Shown here: in pieces, positions 1-8,978 of the stretch
How the letters are laid out: the number at the start of each line of letters is the position of its first letter
How positions within the stretch are numbered: the first letter of the stretch is position 1
From: Arthrobacter sp. SLBN-100
Lineage (GTDB): Bacteria; Actinomycetota; Actinomycetes; Actinomycetales; Micrococcaceae
Reading direction: 5' to 3'
Assembly (NCBI RefSeq): GCF_006715305.1
Contig: NZ_VFMY01000002.1
Span: 186,001 to 250,000, forward strand
Length of the DNA stretch: 64,000 nt
Notes under the pieces: model-generated
Database searches by the model: none
Told to the model about the DNA's origin: nothing
The model's input: only the letters and a program-made list of their open reading frames with translations
Made by a program: the position numbers and the translations under genes

Positions 1-31
1 TCAGCTGTTAAGCCGCTCGGCCTGAGGGACC

Positions 32-895
32 TCAGCGTCGAGATTTCATTTCATCGCTGGAAGCACGGATCATTCGGGCTACCTCGCCGCGGGTGGATAC
101 GAATTCGGGACGTTCCTTCGTTGATATCTGGTCACGAGGCCACGGGAGGGCGACTGGGAGGTTCGCGATTACGCTGGCCGGGTTCGATGACAGGACGAGG
201 ACTCGGTCCGAGAGATACACGCTTTCGTCCACGTCGTGAGTGACGAACAGGATTGTCATTCCAAGATCGGTTTTGAGCTTCAGGACGAGATCTTCGAGAT
301 CTGAACGGGTTTGAGCGTCCACGGAGGCAAAGGGCTCATCCATTAGAAGAACTTCAGGCTGGTAGGCCAAAGCCCGGGCGATGGCGACGCGTTGCTGCAT
401 GCCTCCTGAAAGCTGCCACGGGTAACGGTCTGCGAATCCCTTGAGTCCCACCTGGGTCAGGCTCTTTTCCACCCTCGATTCGCGCTCCGCTTTGTCCAGC
501 TTCAGCTCTTTGAGCGGAAACATAACGTTCTTGGCTACTGACATCCAGGGGTAGAGTGACCGGCTGTAGTCTTGGAACACGATCGCCAGTTCCTTAGGAA
601 CTGAGGTCACGACTTTACCGAGCATCTTCACCTGGCCTTCAGTCGAAGGCATAAGTCCGGACACTGCCTTAAGCAATGTCGTTTTTCCCGCTCCTGAAGG
701 ACCCACAATGGCCACAAGTTCGCCGCGGGCAATCGAAAAGTTCATATTCTTCAAGGCGACGTGCGCTGTCGGACCAGAGCCGTACGTGTGGCCGAGATCA
801 TTGACTTCTAGAAGGGCGGTCGTGTCTGTCATGACGGGTCCTTGGTTGGATTTGGGGGTGTTTCGTTGATTCGGTCGAAGCAGGGGATTAGCCAT
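32..895 (-). CDS. NitT/TauT-family ABC transporter ATP-binding protein
   Basis: This is the cytoplasmic ATPase of an importer of the nitrate/sulfonate/taurine (SsuB/TauB-like) family. The 287-residue product has a Walker A motif (GPSGAGKTT, about residue 65), a Q-loop (VFQDYSRSLYPW), the signature LSGGMQQRVAIARAL and Walker B (LLMDEPFASVD), followed by a switch histidine in FVTHD. It is the last gene of a seven-gene minus-strand operon and overlaps the upstream permease by 8 bp. The ATG at 895 has GAGGAG about nine bases upstream. An internal ATG at 832 (MTDTTALLEV) has AAGGA upstream and matches the usual family start, so the first 21 residues may not be translated. The substrate cannot be read from the sequence. 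The neighbouring ThDP enzyme, SDR and alcohol dehydrogenase suggest it imports a small organic compound that they degrade. Confidence 0.9.
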   Translation of the reverse strand: MANPLLRPNQRNTPKSNQGPVMTDTTALLEVNDLGHTYGSGPTAHVALKNMNFSIARGELVAIVGPSGAGKTTLLKAVSGLMPSTEGQVKMLGKVVTSVPKELAIVFQDYSRSLYPWMSVAKNVMFPLKELKLDKAERESRVEKSLTQVGLKGFADRYPWQLSGGMQQRVAIARALAYQPEVLLMDEPFASVDAQTRSDLEDLVLKLKTDLGMTILFVTHDVDESVYLSDRVLVLSSNPASVIANLPVALPWPRDQISTKERPEFVSTRGEVARMIRASSDEMKSRR

Positions 896-1739
896 TGTTT
901 CTTGCTCCTCTGTGCCAGCGTAGTGCGCGGTGTTCTATGAGTTGCACGATCTGGTTGAGTAGGAAGCCGAGCACGCTCAACACGATGATGCCTGACCACA
1001 TGTCAACAATTCTGAAGGTGCGCTGGCCCTTGAGAATTTCAAAACCGATGCCATTTGTAGCTGCAACCATTTCTGATATCACCATCAATATGAGGGCCAG
1101 GGAGAGGCTTATCCTCAGCGCAGCGAAAATCTTGGGTAGCGCTGACGGAAGGATGATGTGTGACAGCACCCGACTGCGTCGTATGCCGTATGAGCGCGCC
1201 GTTGAGAGCTGGGTCTGATCTACTGATTGGACGCCGTCAATAGTGTTCAGCAGGATCGGCCAGACGACGGTAGAGGAGATGAAGATGATCTTCATCGAAT
1301 CTCCGACCCCCAGGATCAGAAGGAAAACCGGGATCAGCGCAGTCGGCGGGAGGTTCCTGACGAAGGTCATCGGCGGCTCCACATACCGCGCGAAACGCGG
1401 CAGCAGACCGATTGCAAAACCGACCGCAATACCGACGATGACCGCGATTGCCCAGCCGGCAAGGAGCCGCTCGATGCTGGGAAGCAATTGGGTTGCGGCG
1501 TTGGGTCCGACCCAGAGCATGTACCACGGCCCGTCGAACCATCGGGAGACGGCATTTGCGATGATCCTAGAAGGCGGCGGGAAGTAGGGGAACCGCACGG
1601 CAGTAGTTACGAGTTGCCAGGCAAGGATGAAGAGCAGCACCGCAGCAATCCCGATGAGTGTTTCTGAACTTTTGAAGCTGCCGCGTTTGCGGTTGTTCGA
1701 CCCGCCTTTGCGGCCAATTTTTGTAGAGATGAGCGTCAT
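888..1739 (-). CDS. ABC transporter permease, NitT/TauT family
   Basis: Inner-membrane permease of the importer (283 residues). After a basic N-terminus there are several hydrophobic segments. The cytoplasmic EAA-like loop that contacts the ATPase is visible around LSTARSYGIRRSRVLSHIILP (only its start is conserved in the usual EAAxxLGA form). It overlaps the second permease by 4 bp (ATGA at 1736-1739) and the ATPase gene by 8 bp, so the three are probably translationally coupled. It is homologous to the permease at 1736-2575, and the pair would form a heterodimeric channel. The family assignment is firm and the substrate is unknown. Confidence 0.9.
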   Translation of the reverse strand: MTLISTKIGRKGGSNNRKRGSFKSSETLIGIAAVLLFILAWQLVTTAVRFPYFPPPSRIIANAVSRWFDGPWYMLWVGPNAATQLLPSIERLLAGWAIAVIVGIAVGFAIGLLPRFARYVEPPMTFVRNLPPTALIPVFLLILGVGDSMKIIFISSTVVWPILLNTIDGVQSVDQTQLSTARSYGIRRSRVLSHIILPSALPKIFAALRISLSLALILMVISEMVAATNGIGFEILKGQRTFRIVDMWSGIIVLSVLGFLLNQIVQLIEHRALRWHRGARNNG

Positions 1740-2575
1740 TTGTTCTTCTCCTGCATGAGATGGTGCCAGGGAAACAGCCGTCGCTCGACTAAGGCGAGCA
1801 GTCCGTTAAGTGCCAGGCCCATTAGTCCGGCTATGGTGATGCCTGCAAAAATAAGGCCGGTCTCGCCACTGACGGAACTTACCTTGAGCATCCAGGAGCC
1901 TAAACCGCCGCTGCCTCCGGCAAGGAACTCTGCGCTGATGGCGAGCACCAGGGCGATTGCCGCGGAGACACGGACTCCGGTGGCGATGAACGGTGCAGCG
2001 TGTGGGAGGGTTACCTTCCACAAGGTGCCTAGCCGGTTAACGCCGAAGCTTCGGGCAGTGTCCTTGGCCAGCGGCTCAACATCGTGCGCCCCATAGATGG
2101 CGTTGAAGAGGATAGGCCACACAGAGGCGTAGACAATGAGCGAGACCTTCATATTCAGTCCCCCGCCGTAAAGGAGAATTGCAAGCGGGATGAGCGCGAC
2201 TGATGGGATAGGCCTGAGGAGCTCAACGATTCCGCGTGACGCGGCGTAAGCGATTCTCGATGATCCCATGATGATTCCCAGAGGAATTGAGATCAGCATT
2301 GCCACGGCCAAACCCACCACGGTTGCCCATGCCGTCGTGCCCACATCCCTCAGGAAGAGTGCATCCGTCAGCAGCTCAGCGCAGCGGCCGATAACCAGTG
2401 AGGGTGGCGGAAAATAGCTGTTATCAATGACATTAAAACGTATTGCTATTTCAAGAATCAGGAGGATAGCCAAAGTTCCGATTACGCCAGGCAGTGCGTG
2501 ACGTAACCATCTAGGCGGACCCAGCCTGCTGCCGAGCGTGCCGCTGGGAGCAGTCGTAGTGGGTGTACTTACCAT
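1736..2575 (-). CDS. ABC transporter permease, NitT/TauT family
   Basis: Second inner-membrane permease (279 residues) of the same importer. It shows the same pattern of hydrophobic helices and a cytoplasmic loop, LAKDTARSFGVNRLGTLWKV, of the BPD_transp_1 type. It starts 30 bp after the substrate-binding protein gene ends and runs into the other permease with an ATGA overlap. Two different permeases with one ATPase is less common than one permease in the Ssu/Tau systems, but it occurs in actinobacterial importers for aromatic or heterocyclic compounds. No substrate-specific feature is recognisable. Confidence 0.9.
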   Translation of the reverse strand: MVSTPTTTAPSGTLGSRLGPPRWLRHALPGVIGTLAILLILEIAIRFNVIDNSYFPPPSLVIGRCAELLTDALFLRDVGTTAWATVVGLAVAMLISIPLGIIMGSSRIAYAASRGIVELLRPIPSVALIPLAILLYGGGLNMKVSLIVYASVWPILFNAIYGAHDVEPLAKDTARSFGVNRLGTLWKVTLPHAAPFIATGVRVSAAIALVLAISAEFLAGGSGGLGSWMLKVSSVSGETGLIFAGITIAGLMGLALNGLLALVERRLFPWHHLMQEKNK

Positions 2576-2605
2576 GATGATGAGGCCTTTTCTTGATCCT
2601 GCTGC

Positions 2606-3607
2606 CTATTCAGCAACAGCCACGTCATTGATGTTGATCGAGTTCTCGATGAACTTGTACTTTGTCATCAGATCAAAAACGCGTTGAGTTTCGGACGGCT
2701 TCTGGTTCGGGATGTACTGGATGCTGGCGGCGATGGTGTCAGCGGTTTCAGGACTAACTTTGGCCGCTGTAACAGTGAGCTCAGCAACTCGCTTCTTGTC
2801 CGCCTTAAGGTCTGCCAAGGCAAGGTTCACCGCTGCTGCGAACGACTTCACTACATCGGGGTGTTCGCTGGCGTAGGAACCTGTCGTATAGAAGTTACCG
2901 ATGGGCAGGTTTTTCAGTTCCTCATAGTCATTGAAATCGAAAAGTTTAACCGCAGTTCCTGCCGCGATGGCACTCTGGGCAAAAGGCTGCACGATGTATG
3001 TAGCAGCCGTGTCCCCGCGCTGCATCACCGAGACGGCTTCAGGGAACGCCACTTCGGTGAACTTCACTGACGCTGGGTCCACGCCCTCTGCCTCCAAACC
3101 GACGTTGACACCGAGGGTACCGAGTCCTTGGAGGCCGTTTACCGACACCGTCTTGCCTTGCAGATCTTTTACAGACTTGACAGCGCTGCCTGTTGGGACG
3201 AATACCTGCTGATTGCCGGCTGACACGCTGTCGGCACCCACCGCCAGCTTCAGGTCCAGGCCTTCGGAAATGGCGAGACCGGCGGAAACGTTGTTGGTGT
3301 ACACGAAGTCGATGTCGCCTGCGAGCATGGCAGGAATAGCCGCGGCGCCGCTCGGGTAAGTCTGGTACTCGATCTTTACATTGGGGAGTCCTTCTTGACT
3401 GAAGTAGTCCTTGGCGACGGCTTGGTCAACGGGGAGCTGCCCGAGGGCGACCATTCCGACTTTGACGGTCGACACAGTAGAACCCGATCCTGCCTCGGAG
3501 GAGGGGCTGTCCCCGGAGCATCCGCTCATAGTCAGGGCCAGGGCGGCCGTTGCTGTTAGGGCGGTGGCCGCCTTGAGCGGCTTGCGTGCGATTTTTGAAG
3601 TGAACAT
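2606..3607 (-). CDS. NitT/TauT-type ABC substrate-binding lipoprotein
   Basis: Extracytoplasmic solute-binding protein of 333 residues. The N-terminus has a basic start (MFTSKIARKPLK), a hydrophobic stretch and a lipobox ending at Cys30 (LTMSGC), followed by a Ser/Gly-rich linker, so it is probably a membrane-anchored lipoprotein. The mature part fits the SsuA/NMT1 periplasmic-binding fold: a VGMVALGQLPVDQAVAKDYF opening, a PAMLAGDIDFVYTNN segment, and YTTGSYASEHPDVVKSFAAA near the C-terminus, as in aliphatic sulfonate, nitrate or riboflavin-type binding proteins. It lies between the SDR and the permease genes in one operon. The ligand is unknown. The flanking catabolic enzymes suggest a carbon source rather than nitrate or sulfonate. 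Confidence 0.88.
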   Translation of the reverse strand: MFTSKIARKPLKAATALTATAALALTMSGCSGDSPSSEAGSGSTVSTVKVGMVALGQLPVDQAVAKDYFSQEGLPNVKIEYQTYPSGAAAIPAMLAGDIDFVYTNNVSAGLAISEGLDLKLAVGADSVSAGNQQVFVPTGSAVKSVKDLQGKTVSVNGLQGLGTLGVNVGLEAEGVDPASVKFTEVAFPEAVSVMQRGDTAATYIVQPFAQSAIAAGTAVKLFDFNDYEELKNLPIGNFYTTGSYASEHPDVVKSFAAAVNLALADLKADKKRVAELTVTAAKVSPETADTIAASIQYIPNQKPSETQRVFDLMTKYKFIENSININDVAVAE

Positions 3608-3642
3608 CTTTGTTACTGCCTTCCTCGTTTAGTTCTGATGAA

Positions 3643-4422
3643 TTAGTTGATGACGCGTTCGCTGGATGTCGGATATCTCATGAGCAGACTCCCTCCGTCC
3701 GCGTAGATGGTCTGACCAGTGAGGTAGCTGGCGTCATCAGAGAGCATGAAGGCACAAACAGCTGCTACTTCCTCCGGTTCCGCCGGCCTGCCCAGAAGGA
3801 TGTTCTCAACAAACGCGGTTCTGATGCGTTCGTTCGATAAGAACTTGGCTACCATCGGCGTATTGGCCAGGGCCGGGCCGAGTCCGAGAATCCTGACGCC
3901 GGATGCCGCGAACTCCATTGCCGCGACCTTGGTGAGGACGTCGACAGCGGCTTTGGAAGCACTGTACGCGGAGAGGAGTTCAGCTGGCTGCTCCACATTC
4001 GTGGACGTGAAGTTCACGATTGCACCCCCCGCCCCCTGGTCTGCGAGGAAGACTGCCTGAGCCCTGACCAGGTTGTACATTCCGAATACATTGACCGAAA
4101 ACACCCGCTGAAATTCTTCTGCAGTCTGGTCACGGATCAAGGCGCTGAATCCAAGTCCTGCGGTATTTACCGCGCCGTCGAGCCTGCCGGACCATTCCAC
4201 GATCTTCCCAAGAGCTCCCTCGACAGCGTCGCTGTCGGTTATGTCCGCCTGTATGGCGATGGCGGTATGGCCGAGAGCGCCCGCGGTGGCTTGGGCTGCG
4301 GCCAGGTCCCGGTCAACGACGGCAACGCGGGCGCCTTCGGAGGCAAGCCTGTTGACTGTTGCCTGGCCCATGCCGGATCCGCCGCCGACGACCATGTAAG
4401 TTTTGTTTTCGAACCGAGCCAT
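3643..4422 (-). CDS. SDR-family oxidoreductase
   Basis: Short-chain dehydrogenase/reductase of 259 residues. I chose the ATG at 4422 (MARFENKTYMVVGGGSG) because the nucleotide-binding motif GGGSGMGQ then lies at its usual position, about residue 13. The open frame extends 46 codons further upstream, but only inside the end of the ThDP gene. Catalytic Tyr and Lys are in YSASKAAVD, the active-site Ser is in NFTSTNVEQ, and the C-terminal YLTGQTIYADGG is typical. The cofactor-determining Asp in VVDRD suggests NAD(H). It starts 2 bp after the ThDP gene ends and is probably co-transcribed. Its expected role is oxidation or reduction of an alcohol or ketone next to the bond cleaved by the ThDP enzyme. 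Confidence 0.88.
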   Translation of the reverse strand: MARFENKTYMVVGGGSGMGQATVNRLASEGARVAVVDRDLAAAQATAGALGHTAIAIQADITDSDAVEGALGKIVEWSGRLDGAVNTAGLGFSALIRDQTAEEFQRVFSVNVFGMYNLVRAQAVFLADQGAGGAIVNFTSTNVEQPAELLSAYSASKAAVDVLTKVAAMEFAASGVRILGLGPALANTPMVAKFLSNERIRTAFVENILLGRPAEPEEVAAVCAFMLSDDASYLTGQTIYADGGSLLMRYPTSSERVIN

Positions 4423-4424
4423 GA

Positions 4425-6143
4425 TCAGACCACTTCCAGGATGTCGGCATACGGTACGCGGCTGCCGCCGGCGGGGGAGACCAGCCCATCTGCTGCAGCA
4501 CCGATCATTCGCTTCGTTACGGTAGCGATGTCTTGTCCGTTGGTTATCACATTGATGCACGCAGGCAGCCCTGACGCAAAGGACCTTTCAATCGCTTCGG
4601 GGAGTTGGTCCAGTGATTCGACAAGCTCGCCGTGGGCGCCGAAGCCTTCAGCGACGAGGTCATATCTTGTGTGGCGGAGCTCGGTTACCACCCGGTTTCC
4701 CGGGCCGTAGAGAAGGTCCTGGCCGTGTGAGGACATGGCCCACTGAGCGTCATTGTTGACGATTACAACAATCGGCAGTTCGTGGCGGACCATGGTGTCG
4801 AACTCGCTGATGTTGAATCCTACTGCGCCGTCTCCTGTGAAGCAGACTACTGGACGCTCCGGGTTGCCTGTTTTTGCGCCAACAGCGAGAGGAAGCCCTT
4901 CGCCCATGATGCCCAGGTACCCGTGCGCCAGCCAGCTCCCAGGCCCTGTCACTGAGGCCCGAGGGTCCATCCAGGCAGGTGTCTCCCCGCCGTCGAGAAC
5001 GTAGATCGTGTCCTCCGGGACGAGCTCCGACACCACCGTGGCGAGAGCCTCCGGGCTGATGGCCCCGTTGCCGGACACTTCGGCCTGGGCGGCCTTCGGC
5101 CGCAGAGCCTGTGCCCATGTAGAAAAGTCCGGCCAGTTCACCGTTGATGCCGATTCCAGTGCGGCGCGAAGGAATTCGGATGCATCGGCTACTACTCCAA
5201 GATGTACCTGACCCAGCCGGCCGATTTCCTCCGCAAGTACGTCTACCTGGATGACGGTGGCGCTGGTTGAAATGAGAGGCGTCCGCCGACCCCCCGTGTA
5301 GATTCCCCGTCGAGCTCCGAGCAGGACTACTACGTCGGCGGGAGTTCCTGCCTTGGCGGCACCCGCAAGAGCGCTAAATCCACGACCTGACAGGGGGTGG
5401 TCGGTCGAGATCTCGCCCCTGGCTTTATTGTTTGTCAGGATTGGAACGCCGGTCGTATCGGCGAAACGAGTGAGCAAGGCTCCCGCCTGGGCATAAGCCA
5501 CACCACCACCGGCGAGGATCACCGGACGCTCAGCGGATGAAAGAATCTTGAGGACCGACTCGATTGAGCTGGGGCTAGGGGCTGGCCTGGAGACGGGAAA
5601 CGGTTTGAACGCCAGGCTTGGATCTTCGGAGTCGATGTGCGCAAACATGACGTCACTGGGTATATCGATGTAGACAGGACCGGGACGACCCTGTGTCGCC
5701 CAGTGGAAGGCGCGCGTTACCGTCTCGGACAAAAGCCTGATATCCGTGACCTGCCGGGACCACTTCGTAATGCCCCGCATCACCGACATTTGTTCGTATC
5801 CGCTGTTGACGGGCAACGCGTCCGCATCCATCAGCGGCGGCGCGCCCCCAATGAAGACACTCGGCACGCCGTCCGCGTATGCGTTGGTGATGGCAGTCAC
5901 TAAGTTGGTGACACCGCCGCCGGCGGTGGCAAGAGCAACACCCACCTGTCCGGTGCTGCGTGCGTAGCCGGTGGCCGCAATTCCTGCTGCCTGCTCGTGG
6001 CGTGTATCGACCAGCCGTATACCGGCAGCGTCAGCGGCGGTATAGGCGGGGTCCAGGTGGCCGCCGTGAAGGGTGAACACGGTGCTGACGTCCAGCGACT
6101 GTAGGGCCCGGACGAGTACTTCCCCGCCGTTAATTCTCTTCAT
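4425..6143 (-). CDS. Thiamine diphosphate-dependent enzyme (acetolactate synthase/decarboxylase superfamily)
   Basis: A 572-residue member of the pyruvate-oxidase/acetolactate-synthase-like superfamily. The N-terminal PYR domain carries the catalytic Glu in TRHEQAAGIAATGY (about residue 50). The middle domain includes ILAGGGVAYAQAG. The C-terminal PP domain has the ThDP-Mg motif GDGAVGFNISEF through VNNDAQW. RHEQ plus GDG...NN indicates a lyase or carboligase rather than a kinase-like relative. The true substrate cannot be told: acetolactate synthase, benzoylformate decarboxylase, oxalyl-CoA decarboxylase and diketone hydrolases all share this layout. AAGGAG lies 6-11 bases before the ATG at 6143. 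It overlaps the upstream alcohol dehydrogenase gene by ATGA. It is clearly more distant from the two other ThDP enzymes in this window than those are from each other. Confidence 0.9.
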   Translation of the reverse strand: MKRINGGEVLVRALQSLDVSTVFTLHGGHLDPAYTAADAAGIRLVDTRHEQAAGIAATGYARSTGQVGVALATAGGGVTNLVTAITNAYADGVPSVFIGGAPPLMDADALPVNSGYEQMSVMRGITKWSRQVTDIRLLSETVTRAFHWATQGRPGPVYIDIPSDVMFAHIDSEDPSLAFKPFPVSRPAPSPSSIESVLKILSSAERPVILAGGGVAYAQAGALLTRFADTTGVPILTNNKARGEISTDHPLSGRGFSALAGAAKAGTPADVVVLLGARRGIYTGGRRTPLISTSATVIQVDVLAEEIGRLGQVHLGVVADASEFLRAALESASTVNWPDFSTWAQALRPKAAQAEVSGNGAISPEALATVVSELVPEDTIYVLDGGETPAWMDPRASVTGPGSWLAHGYLGIMGEGLPLAVGAKTGNPERPVVCFTGDGAVGFNISEFDTMVRHELPIVVIVNNDAQWAMSSHGQDLLYGPGNRVVTELRHTRYDLVAEGFGAHGELVESLDQLPEAIERSFASGLPACINVITNGQDIATVTKRMIGAAADGLVSPAGGSRVPYADILEVV

Positions 6144-7129
6144 TGAGTGCTCCTTGTTTCTAAAGTTAGGGCGTCGCCGCTGGAAGGGGGCGCGAAATTC
6201 AGATGGACCTTCGCCGAGCCGGCAGGAGGAGTCGCGGTACCGTCCAGCAGACCAGGCCCGTCCTGAAGCGGGACCAAAGTCACCCAGTCCGTTGACATCT
6301 TTGCGGTGATCGGCAGTGCCTCTACGAAGTCCTGGTGCAAGTAGCCGAAGCTTCCAATCACGCTGCGTTCGAAGGTGACGATGGAGCGTCCATCGAATGC
6401 TGCCGTCGCGTCTGCCAAGCCGACCAGGATGAGGGTTCCTCCGGACCGAACGGCATTCAGGGCGTCCTTCCGGGTAGCTTCAAGACCGACGCATTCGAAT
6501 ACAACGTCATACTCTTCTTCAAGTGAAGCTGAGACTGCTGTTGCGCCGTTCTTCAACGCATGGTCGCGCTTGAGCGGGTCAACGTCAGTAACGCCGATGT
6601 TTGTAGCTCCTTTTTCTGTCGCTACTGAGAGAACGCATAGCCCGATTGCACCAGCTCCCACAATGCCCACCCGGGATCCTGGTCCAAATCCGGCACGATT
6701 CCAGGCGTGTAGGGCAGTAGCAACCGGCTCGGCAATCCCTGCCTGTTCGTCAGTGCACTCCGATGGGACTTCAATGACCTGGTTGTCCGGCACTGACACG
6801 TATTCTGCGAAACCGCCATCCATGTGGACGCCGATGATCTGCAAGGCAGTACACAGGTTCGTGACGCCAGAACGGCAGAAGGAGCAGATACCGCAAGAAA
6901 CTAGCGGGTTAACCACCACACGCCGACCATCGGAGACGCGGACTCCCACGATTTCGTGGCCCATGGTCGTGTTGTCAGTTACTGCCGGGCGGCCCTTCCG
7001 GACTGCTCCTATGTCAGTTCCGCACAAGCCGGTGCGTAGAACCCGGATTTCGGTATGGCCTGGAGCTGCCGCAGGTGCAGCAACGGTACGCGGACGCACC
7101 CTGCCCTCTTCATAAACGAGCGCTTGCAC
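6140..7129 (-). CDS. Zinc-dependent alcohol dehydrogenase (MDR family)
   Basis: Medium-chain alcohol/polyol dehydrogenase of 329 residues. The catalytic zinc site is in GLCGTD and GHEIVG. Four structural-zinc cysteines are in CGICSFCRSGVTNLC. The Rossmann motif is VGIVGAGAIGLCVLS, and Asp in GVTDVDPLK favours NAD. The frame opens with a TTG at 7150, but a GTG at 7129 (MQALVYEEGRVRP) has GGAG eight bases upstream and gives the normal family N-terminus, so I chose it. It is the first gene of the seven-gene operon and overlaps the ThDP gene by ATGA. It probably makes the ketone or aldehyde used by the next enzymes. It closely resembles sorbitol/threonine/butanediol dehydrogenases, so a vicinal diol or 2-hydroxyketone substrate is plausible but unproven. 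Confidence 0.87.
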   Translation of the reverse strand: MQALVYEEGRVRPRTVAAPAAAPGHTEIRVLRTGLCGTDIGAVRKGRPAVTDNTTMGHEIVGVRVSDGRRVVVNPLVSCGICSFCRSGVTNLCTALQIIGVHMDGGFAEYVSVPDNQVIEVPSECTDEQAGIAEPVATALHAWNRAGFGPGSRVGIVGAGAIGLCVLSVATEKGATNIGVTDVDPLKRDHALKNGATAVSASLEEEYDVVFECVGLEATRKDALNAVRSGGTLILVGLADATAAFDGRSIVTFERSVIGSFGYLHQDFVEALPITAKMSTDWVTLVPLQDGPGLLDGTATPPAGSAKVHLNFAPPSSGDALTLETRSTQ

Positions 7130-7165
7130 AGCAACTCCGATCTGTCGCAATCACGACCTTGTGTT

Positions 7166-7202
7166 GTTTCTCTCAGGGAAATGCGTTATCTTTGAGAGAA
7201 AC
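7166..7202. promoter_or_regulatory. Inverted repeat between divergent operon and IclR gene (putative operator)
   Basis: GTTTCTCTCA at 7166-7175 is exactly repeated as its complement, TGAGAGAAAC, at 7193-7202, with a 17-base spacer. It lies between the ADH start (7129) and the IclR start (7305). IclR proteins bind palindromic sites in such divergent promoters, so this is the best operator candidate. A transcribed hairpin in the ADH leader is the alternative. Confidence 0.55.
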
Positions 7203-7304
7203 GGCTTAGATGATCGTTGCATGATGCGGGTCACATGTAAAGATGGTTGGCACCTAAGTGGTCGCGACAAAGCCGTCTGGCACAGATAAAACGGAAGGAC
7301 CACG

Positions 7305-8042
7305 ATGATGTCCCACGCAGAAGAGCCTCCCCAATTCCCTACCGGAGCGAGGTCAGGGAAAGGCCTCCCGTCGTCGCAAGCAACGGAGCGCGTTGTGGAC
7401 ATCCTTGAATTGTTGGCGAGCCAGTCCACCCCGGTGAGCCTTGCTGACGTTGCCGCATCGCTTGGAGTGCACCGCTCCGTTGTCTATCGCGTTTTACGTA
7501 CGCTCACGGACCGCCGGCTGGTTCACAGCTCGAATGGGGGGTACAGGCTGGGAGAACTACTTTTGGTCCTGGCCAACGCCGTACCTAACGACCTACGCGA
7601 TGTAGCTATCTCTGAGCTGACAAAGCTGACCGCCCACTTTGGTGTTACGTCGTTCGTCACCATTGACGATGGCGGCCGGTCCGTATGCCTCCAAACGGTG
7701 GAACCTGACCGGATGTCCCCTCATGTCACCCTCAGGCCCGGCACATGGGGTCCCATGGACGTGGGAGCGCCCGCAATCGCCATCCTCTCCGGACGCGCAG
7801 CTTCGGCGGAAGATCCTGACGAGGTGAAAGCAGCAAGAGCGCGAGGATATGCAACCAGCTCCGGGGAAAGGACAGCGGGCATTCAATGGGTAGCCAGCCC
7901 CATCGCACCTCCTGGACAGGATGCGAACGCATGCTTGGGTGTTCTCTTTCCCAAAGACACACTGAGCCTTGACGAGGTTGGCAAAACGCTACGAGCCAGC
8001 GCAACGCGTATCAGCAAATCATTGGCGGTATCCGCAAGGTGA
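7305..8042 (+). CDS. IclR-family transcriptional regulator
   Basis: A 245-residue regulator. The N-terminal winged helix-turn-helix covers about residues 25-85 (VSLADVAASLGVHRSVVYRV), followed by the effector-binding IclR domain (TSFVTIDDGGRSVCLQTVEP, GVLFPKD). GGAAGG precedes the ATG at 7305; the adjacent ATG at 7308 is also possible. It is divergent from the ADH-ThDP-SDR-ABC operon with a palindrome in between, so it most likely controls that operon in response to the imported compound or a product. Whether it activates or represses cannot be told. Confidence 0.88.
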   Translation: MMSHAEEPPQFPTGARSGKGLPSSQATERVVDILELLASQSTPVSLADVAASLGVHRSVVYRVLRTLTDRRLVHSSNGGYRLGELLLVLANAVPNDLRDVAISELTKLTAHFGVTSFVTIDDGGRSVCLQTVEPDRMSPHVTLRPGTWGPMDVGAPAIAILSGRAASAEDPDEVKAARARGYATSSGERTAGIQWVASPIAPPGQDANACLGVLFPKDTLSLDEVGKTLRASATRISKSLAVSAR

Positions 8043-8118
8043 GTTTTCAGGCTGCCCTTTATCCTGCCGGGAACAGGCTGATTGGGGAGTTGAACGAAAT
8101 GAGCGAAAGCGGTGTGAT

Positions 8119-8862
8119 GTGGCCAACTCAAAGTCCGGCGATTCGGTGGTGGATCGGATAGTTAGCCTTATTTCCGCATTTCCAGAGGGTACGAGCAGCC
8201 TACAACTGTCCGAGCTTGCTCACCGCGCTGACTTGCCATTAACCACTACACATCGCCTTGTCAGGCAGCTCGTGGGTCATGCGCTGCTGGACACCGGTCC
8301 CGGGGGTACCGTGCGGCCGGGGCTCCGCCTGTGGGAGCTCGTTAACCGCACGTCCCCTGCACTGGTGCTGCGGCAGGCGGCGATGCCGTTTATGGAGGAC
8401 ATCCAGCACGTCCTCAACCAGAACGTGAACCTGGCGGTCCTTGATGGCTGGGAGGCGCTTTTTGTCGAGCGGCTGTCCCGGCGGGGTTCCGTGGCCAACC
8501 GCGCCCAGGTGGCCGGGCGGATGCCCATCCACATCTCGTCGGCCGGGCTGGCTTTGATAGCGCACCAGGACAAGGCGCTCCAGGGTGAGTACCTGGACCA
8601 GTTCACGGACCCTGACGGGAAGATCAGCAGGGACGACGTCCGCACCCTGCTGGCCGAAACGGGCCGCCAAGGCTTCGCGCAGCTGAAGGGCGTGGTGGAT
8701 CCGAACACCTGGGGGATCGCCGTCCCCGTGCTCAACAGGAAGCAACGCGCTGTGGCGTCGCTCGGCGTCGTGGTTCCCTTGCGCGAGATGCGCCTGCAGG
8801 CACTCGTGCCCGCGCTGCAAACTGCGGCCCGGGGCATCGCCCGGCGTCTCTCCGATTCCTGA
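8119..8862 (+). CDS. pobR: IclR-family regulator, probably of pobA
   Basis: A 247-residue IclR-type regulator. The wHTH is at residues 8-65 (LQLSELAHRADLPLTTTHRL), followed by an effector domain (VNLAVLDGWEALFVERL, GRMPIHISSAGLALIAH) typical of the PobR/PcaU branch. The GTG at 8119 (MANSKSGDS) gives the family start; the open frame upstream overlaps the previous IclR gene and is not conserved-looking. An ATG at 8099 with GGGGAG upstream opens a different frame of 20 codons starting MSESG. Either this is chance or one base has been lost at the start. The gene lies 116 bp before pobA on the same strand. The gene name rests on this context and is an inference. Confidence 0.8.
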   Translation: MANSKSGDSVVDRIVSLISAFPEGTSSLQLSELAHRADLPLTTTHRLVRQLVGHALLDTGPGGTVRPGLRLWELVNRTSPALVLRQAAMPFMEDIQHVLNQNVNLAVLDGWEALFVERLSRRGSVANRAQVAGRMPIHISSAGLALIAHQDKALQGEYLDQFTDPDGKISRDDVRTLLAETGRQGFAQLKGVVDPNTWGIAVPVLNRKQRAVASLGVVVPLREMRLQALVPALQTAARGIARRLSDS

Positions 8863-8978
8863 AACACCATTCAACGGAATTGCCGTGTCAGCTCTCACCA
8901 CCAGTGGCGCACACTGATTGCCAGACACACCCACCCGGCACCGCCCCTGCGGAGCCCCGCAACGAAGCGAGACATCCA

